Part shown: one piece after another, positions 60,140 through 64,000 of the stretch
Position numbering within the stretch: the first letter of the stretch is position 1
Layout of the letters: every line of letters begins with the position of its first letter
NCBI RefSeq assembly: GCF_014838715.1
Contig: NZ_CP061947.1
Span: forward strand, 2,728,001 to 2,792,000
From: Algoriphagus sp. Y33
Lineage (GTDB): Bacteria > Bacteroidota > Bacteroidia > Cytophagales > Cyclobacteriaceae
DNA length: 64,000 bases
Reading direction: 5' to 3'
The notes under the pieces: model-generated
The model's input: only the letters and a program-made list of their open reading frames with translations
What the model was told of the DNA's origin: nothing
Databases searched by the model: none
Position numbers and translations under genes: made by a program

Positions 60140-62542
60140 TTAAAATTCAAAATTATAGGTAACTGAGGGCAAAAATGTAAATAGGTAAGTCATCACAATT
60201 CCTTGCCTCACTGATTCTATAGGACCATCATCTTCTTTGCTATATCTGATATCATCGTTATAGATCTCCCTGAACTCATAAGAGAAAGGATTTTTCCGTC
60301 CATACAGGTTGTAAATGCTAAAATTCCAGCTTCCTCTCCATTTCCTTCCCTTATCGGCATTTCTCCAAGTGACTGACGCATCCATTCTATGGTAATCAGG
60401 AAACCTGTCCTGATTTCTATACTTAGAATAAAGAGGAACAGGCTGCAAATCCACAGAATAAAGCCCCACTGGAAATGAGACAGCCTGCCCTGTGGTGTAG
60501 ATAAATGTCAATCCCGCTGACCATGATGGTGAAAACTCATGATTCAAAACCAGCGTGATATCATGGGGTCGATCATAGCGGGGATTATATTTCAATCCTT
60601 CGGAGACTCCTGGAGTCTTACGCCAAGACCGGGACCAAGTATATGCCAACCAGCCGGTGGTTTTCCCCACATTCTTTCTCAGCAGGAACTCAGCTCCATA
60701 CGCCCAGCCATTTCCGGTAAGTATTTCCGTCTCCACTTGATCGGTAAAAAGTATTTGAGCACCATTTCTCAAATCAATGATGTTCTTGAAATCCTTATAA
60801 TATCCTTCTACAGAAAATTCCCATCTGTTATTATCAAAATTCCGGAATAAGCCGAGCGAAACCTGATCTGACCTTATTGGAGGGACATAAGTTCCTGCCA
60901 AAATCCACCTATCTATAGGCAATCCTGCAGAGCTATTGGAAGCGATCTGAACATATTGAAAATTTCGGTTATAGGCTGTTTTAAGAGAAAACTCATCATT
61001 AATCAAATATCTAAATGCAACTCTGGGTTCTAATCCCTGATAAAATTTGATCTTTTCTAACGTCCTGTAATTCAATGTATCCATAATCGGAGCATTCGGA
61101 GTTGGAATGTCTCCTTCATAGAAATAATCCACTCCTTTGCCTACTTGATTATAAAAACCCCATCTAAGCCCTGCCTCCGCGCTTAATTTTGAAGTGATTT
61201 CATACGTCAGGCCTGCAAATAAATTATTAAGCAAGCCATTTTTTGCATTGGTATCGAATGGTTCAATACTACTATCACCTGTAGGATTTAGAGCTATAGG
61301 TGCAAAATGGTAAAACTGGCTGTGAAAGCCCCAATAAGTCTGAAGAGACTCTCCTTTCAGGAAAGTCCAAATGCCCTTTATACCCGACTCTGAAAGATTG
61401 TTTTTCCACTCAAAACCGGTACTCGGATCGTCCAGCTCCACGCTGTAATTATACCTGGAATGATATCCTTGCAGATCAAAGAACAGGTTATCGGAAATAT
61501 TTCTATTCCACTGAACAGAAGACACCCAATTGGTCCAGCCTAATCCAAATTGGTCATCAAGACCAAGAAAATCACTTCCTTGATAACTCGAAACAGTGAG
61601 CTTATCTTTTTCGCTCAGAATAAAGGACAGTTTCCCGCTAAGATCATGAAAATTCAGCTTGTTATTATTGATATCAGTATCGTTGGAAAGCTTCAAAAAA
61701 AGGTCTGCATAAGTTCTTCTACCTGAAATCACAAAAGTTGATTTCTCAGAAAACAGTGGTCCGTCTAAAGTCAATCTGGAAGAAATGGTCCCTATACCCC
61801 CTTCTCCATGAACCTGTTGATTATTGCCTTCCCGAAGTGAAACATCAATCAAAGACGATAGTCTTCCTCCATAAGACGCCGGCATATTTCCCTTATAGAG
61901 CTCTACCTGATCGAGTGCATCTGGATTGAAAACAGAGAAAAACCCAAAGAAATGCGAAGGATTGTAAACGGGCGCACCGTCCAGCTGCACCAAATTCTGA
62001 TCAGCGGAACCCCCACGGACAAAAAGTCCGGTGGTTCCCTCTCCCGCTGTCTGAACTCCCGGAAGCAGCTGCAAACTTCTGAGCAGATCTACCTCGCCAA
62101 ACAGTGCAGGAATATTTTTAATGGTGGCAATGGGGATGGTAGCTTTCCCCGTTTCCATATTTCTGACTTGCTCATCCGGTCTTCTCTCCTGGATAATAAT
62201 CTCATCGAGGGACATTTCTTCCGCTTTTAAGAAAAAACGTTGTGCTTTATCAAGGTCTTTTGCGGTAATTACCCGGGTAGAACTTTCAAACCCAACAAAG
62301 GAAACCACCAAGCGGGCAGGAAGGGATTTGACTTGTATGCGAAAAGCCCCATCCAAATCAGCAACTACTCCGGAGGACACATCTCCTTCCCAGTAAACGC
62401 TTGCACCGGGAAGCGGGGATGAATTACTTGCATCAATCACCTCAGCGGTAAAAAACACTGTTTCCTGAGCGATACTCTCGAAAAAAGATAAAATGAAAAT
62501 GAAAAAGAAAATTAATTTACTCCGTTTGGCAGTTGCCTTCAT
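60140..62542 (-). CDS. TonB-dependent receptor with CarboxypepD_reg-like domain
   Basis: 800 residues. Signal peptide, then TAEVIDASNSSPLPGASVYWEGD (carboxypeptidase-like domain), a plug with VDLLRSLQLLPGVQTAGEGTTGLFVRGGSADQNLVQLDGAPVYNP, and FNPDALDQVELYKGNMPASYGG. The rest is a beta-barrel ending in Phe (SVTYNFEF). Substrate not known, not a SusC subtype. Co-transcribed with the DUF4249 gene. Confidence 0.95.
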   Translation of the reverse strand: MKATAKRSKLIFFFIFILSFFESIAQETVFFTAEVIDASNSSPLPGASVYWEGDVSSGVVADLDGAFRIQVKSLPARLVVSFVGFESSTRVITAKDLDKAQRFFLKAEEMSLDEIIIQERRPDEQVRNMETGKATIPIATIKNIPALFGEVDLLRSLQLLPGVQTAGEGTTGLFVRGGSADQNLVQLDGAPVYNPSHFFGFFSVFNPDALDQVELYKGNMPASYGGRLSSLIDVSLREGNNQQVHGEGGIGTISSRLTLDGPLFSEKSTFVISGRRTYADLFLKLSNDTDINNNKLNFHDLSGKLSFILSEKDKLTVSSYQGSDFLGLDDQFGLGWTNWVSSVQWNRNISDNLFFDLQGYHSRYNYSVELDDPSTGFEWKNNLSESGIKGIWTFLKGESLQTYWGFHSQFYHFAPIALNPTGDSSIEPFDTNAKNGLLNNLFAGLTYEITSKLSAEAGLRWGFYNQVGKGVDYFYEGDIPTPNAPIMDTLNYRTLEKIKFYQGLEPRVAFRYLINDEFSLKTAYNRNFQYVQIASNSSAGLPIDRWILAGTYVPPIRSDQVSLGLFRNFDNNRWEFSVEGYYKDFKNIIDLRNGAQILFTDQVETEILTGNGWAYGAEFLLRKNVGKTTGWLAYTWSRSWRKTPGVSEGLKYNPRYDRPHDITLVLNHEFSPSWSAGLTFIYTTGQAVSFPVGLYSVDLQPVPLYSKYRNQDRFPDYHRMDASVTWRNADKGRKWRGSWNFSIYNLYGRKNPFSYEFREIYNDDIRYSKEDDGPIESVRQGIVMTYLFTFLPSVTYNFEF

Positions 62543-62684
62543 GCTGCTTTAATTAGAAACTCTATTCAAAGCTACACGATTCAAAAAAATTAATGTTTGT
62601 TAATTATTAAGAACATTTGAATTTATGTCCACCACTTGCAGCATTCCTCCTTTTAAAGTAATCTTTATTTTATAATTTCAGGTC

Positions 62685-63650
62685 ATGATTTGGGCATATC
62701 CGGACGTAAAACTCACCCTCTTGCTAGCCGGCATTTTCGGCTTGCTGTATTTTGTTTATCTATTTCGCTACTGGAAGATCAACCGTAAGCTCGTAGTACA
62801 GAAGCGCAGACTGTTCACCAAAGTAGTCATCAGAACAATCTATTTTGTGCTGTTTCTCATTGCATTTGCAGGACCTTCCATAGGGACTTCGCTAAAAGAA
62901 ATACAGGAAGAGGGAAAGGACATCTTTATTGCGGTAGATCTATCCCAGTCCATGAATGCCACCGACATAGGTCCAAGCCGTCTTCAGCGCATTAAGTTTG
63001 AGTTGAAAAACTTGACAAAAAGTTTTCCCTCAGATAGAATCGGGCTGATTATTTTCAGTTCAGAGGCGTTTCTCCAATGCCCCCTTACCTTTGATCAAAG
63101 TGTGCTGCAATTGTATATCGACGGTCTGAATACGGGACTGGTTCCCAATTTCGGTACAGACCTCAACGGACCACTGAGAATGGCTGAAGACAGATTTCTC
63201 AGTGACGAAAGTCAGGAAGTGAAATCCAAATCAATTATCCTCATATCTGACGGAGAAAATTTCGGGGATGATCTGGAGGAAATTGGTTCCCGGTTGAACA
63301 ATGAAGGAATAAAAGTATTCTCTCTGGGGATTGGAACTACAGGTGGAAGTAGCATACCCAGAGGAAACGGCCTGGTGATAGATCCCAAAACGGGCAAACC
63401 GGCACAAACTGCTCTTGACCGCTCACCTCTCCAACAAATTGCAGCAGAGACTAACGGGCAATACTTTGAAATTTCTGATGAAGTTCAGGAAATTGGAGAC
63501 TTGACTGCCGCCCTGGAACGGCTGGAAGGTGGAGTGACCGGATCTAGAATTGTGGAAGCTTCCGCAAATAAGTACTTTTATTTCCTCTTGGCCGGTTTAG
63601 TACTTTCTTTGCTGGATATGATGTTACCAATCAAAACTATCAAATTATAA
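62685..63650 (+). CDS. Bat-type VWA-domain membrane protein
   Basis: 321 residues. Two N-terminal helices (LTLLLAGIFGLLYFVYLF; IRTIYFVLFLIAFAGP), then a VWA domain with the metal-binding motif IFIAVDLSQSMNATD (DxSxS), TDLNGPLRMAE and ILISDGENFGDDLEEI, and a C-terminal helix (FYFLLAGLVLSLLDMML). Resembles BatA/BatB of the Bacteroidota aerotolerance operon. The next gene starts directly after its stop. The MoxR ATPase and other Bat genes were not seen within the window. Confidence 0.88.
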   Translation: MIWAYPDVKLTLLLAGIFGLLYFVYLFRYWKINRKLVVQKRRLFTKVVIRTIYFVLFLIAFAGPSIGTSLKEIQEEGKDIFIAVDLSQSMNATDIGPSRLQRIKFELKNLTKSFPSDRIGLIIFSSEAFLQCPLTFDQSVLQLYIDGLNTGLVPNFGTDLNGPLRMAEDRFLSDESQEVKSKSIILISDGENFGDDLEEIGSRLNNEGIKVFSLGIGTTGGSSIPRGNGLVIDPKTGKPAQTALDRSPLQQIAAETNGQYFEISDEVQEIGDLTAALERLEGGVTGSRIVEASANKYFYFLLAGLVLSLLDMMLPIKTIKL

Positions 63651-64000
63651 ATGAATTGGAGTAAGCTAATATTGGCTGTTTTTCTACTGATTCCCGCCTC
63701 TTGGACTCGGGTTTCCAGATTAAATTCCGCAATTGATTTGGCAGGAGAAAGCTATGCTAAAGCTGAATACGAGCAGTCTATCACAAACCATCAGATCCTA
63801 ATCGATGAGTTCGCATATTCTTCCCCTGAACTAGATTATAATCTGGGACTAAGTAATCAATATGCAGAGAAACTAGAAGAGGCCAGTGCATTTTATGATA
63901 AAACTTCAGTCACTCCAAATAAGGTACTCGCCTCCTTTGCCTTCAATCAGGGGGGAATACTTCTTGGAAATAAAAAAGAATATGAGGCGGCTTTGAGCAA
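63651..64000 (+). CDS. TPR protein of the Bat operon (N-terminal part, cut by window edge)
   Basis: ATG directly after the stop of the VWA gene. 116 codons are in the window: MNWSKLILAVFLLIPAS (signal or anchor), then helices with the TPR spacing (YAKAEYEQSITNHQILI, LDYNLGLSNQYAEKLEEASAFYDK). BatC-like TPR proteins follow VWA genes in this operon. Continues beyond base 64000. Confidence 0.8.
   Translation, partial: MNWSKLILAVFLLIPASWTRVSRLNSAIDLAGESYAKAEYEQSITNHQILIDEFAYSSPELDYNLGLSNQYAEKLEEASAFYDKTSVTPNKVLASFAFNQGGILLGNKKEYEAALS

Overview
The window looks like chromosomal DNA of a Bacteroidota bacterium, most likely a member of the Cytophagales close to Cyclobacteriaceae/Algoriphagus. This is judged from gene content, not from a database match. 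The pointers are a SusC/SusD pair with a FecI/FecR switch and an STN domain, BlaI/M56 modules whose sensors end in TonB or lipocalin-like domains, DUF4249 beside a TonB receptor, Bat-type VWA/TPR genes, Wza/Wzc pairs, tricorn-type S41 protease, and start codons without Shine-Dalgarno sequences in A/T-rich leaders. No rRNA, tRNA, CRISPR array, prophage or intact transposase gene was seen.

Layout. 1-357 is the N-terminal part of a YoaK/DUF1275 membrane protein that runs off the left edge. 524-17301 (all minus) is a glycan or sugar-acid utilisation locus. Its order of transcription is ECF sigma, FecR, SusC with STN domain, SusD, BNR_4 secreted protein, PQQ-type sugar dehydrogenase with cytochrome c, Nramp-like transporter, NAD-dependent epimerase-like protein, DHDPS-like aldolase, secreted beta-propeller, Gfo/Idh/MocA oxidoreductase. 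17474-20831 (minus) is a desaturase plus a group of small stress-type genes (CsbD-like, 59 aa, cupin, 38 aa Lys-rich) and an AraC regulator. 21118-28629 (minus) is an exopolysaccharide export block with two Wza/Wzc pairs flanking kdsB. 28950-43062 (plus) is mostly housekeeping: two GNATs, DUF423, PBP4-like peptidase, a hydrolase/ECF-sigma/membrane-protein operon, LD-carboxypeptidase, SGNH lipoprotein, DUF4377-META lipoprotein, FAH-family enzyme, M23 peptidase, peroxiredoxin and a split transketolase. 43200-52235 (minus) holds a 1795-residue protein joining two lipase-like domains to a CHAT caspase-like domain, then a tricorn-type protease. 52570-62542 has a CAP protein, a DUF1080 protein, two tandem BlaI/BlaR1-like modules and a TonB receptor/DUF4249 pair. 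62685-64000 (plus) starts a Bat operon.

The most interesting parts are four. (1) The giant CHAT/lipase protein. (2) Two BlaI-BlaR1-like modules, each followed by a free-standing paralogue of its own sensor's C-terminal domain. (3) A ~91-bp intergenic repeat, each unit holding a short ORF beginning MKS, whose last unit ends exactly at the start codon of a real gene. (4) MITE-like elements with compound inverted ends. A noncanonical Nramp homologue lacking the usual metal ligands lies inside the sugar locus and is also worth a look.
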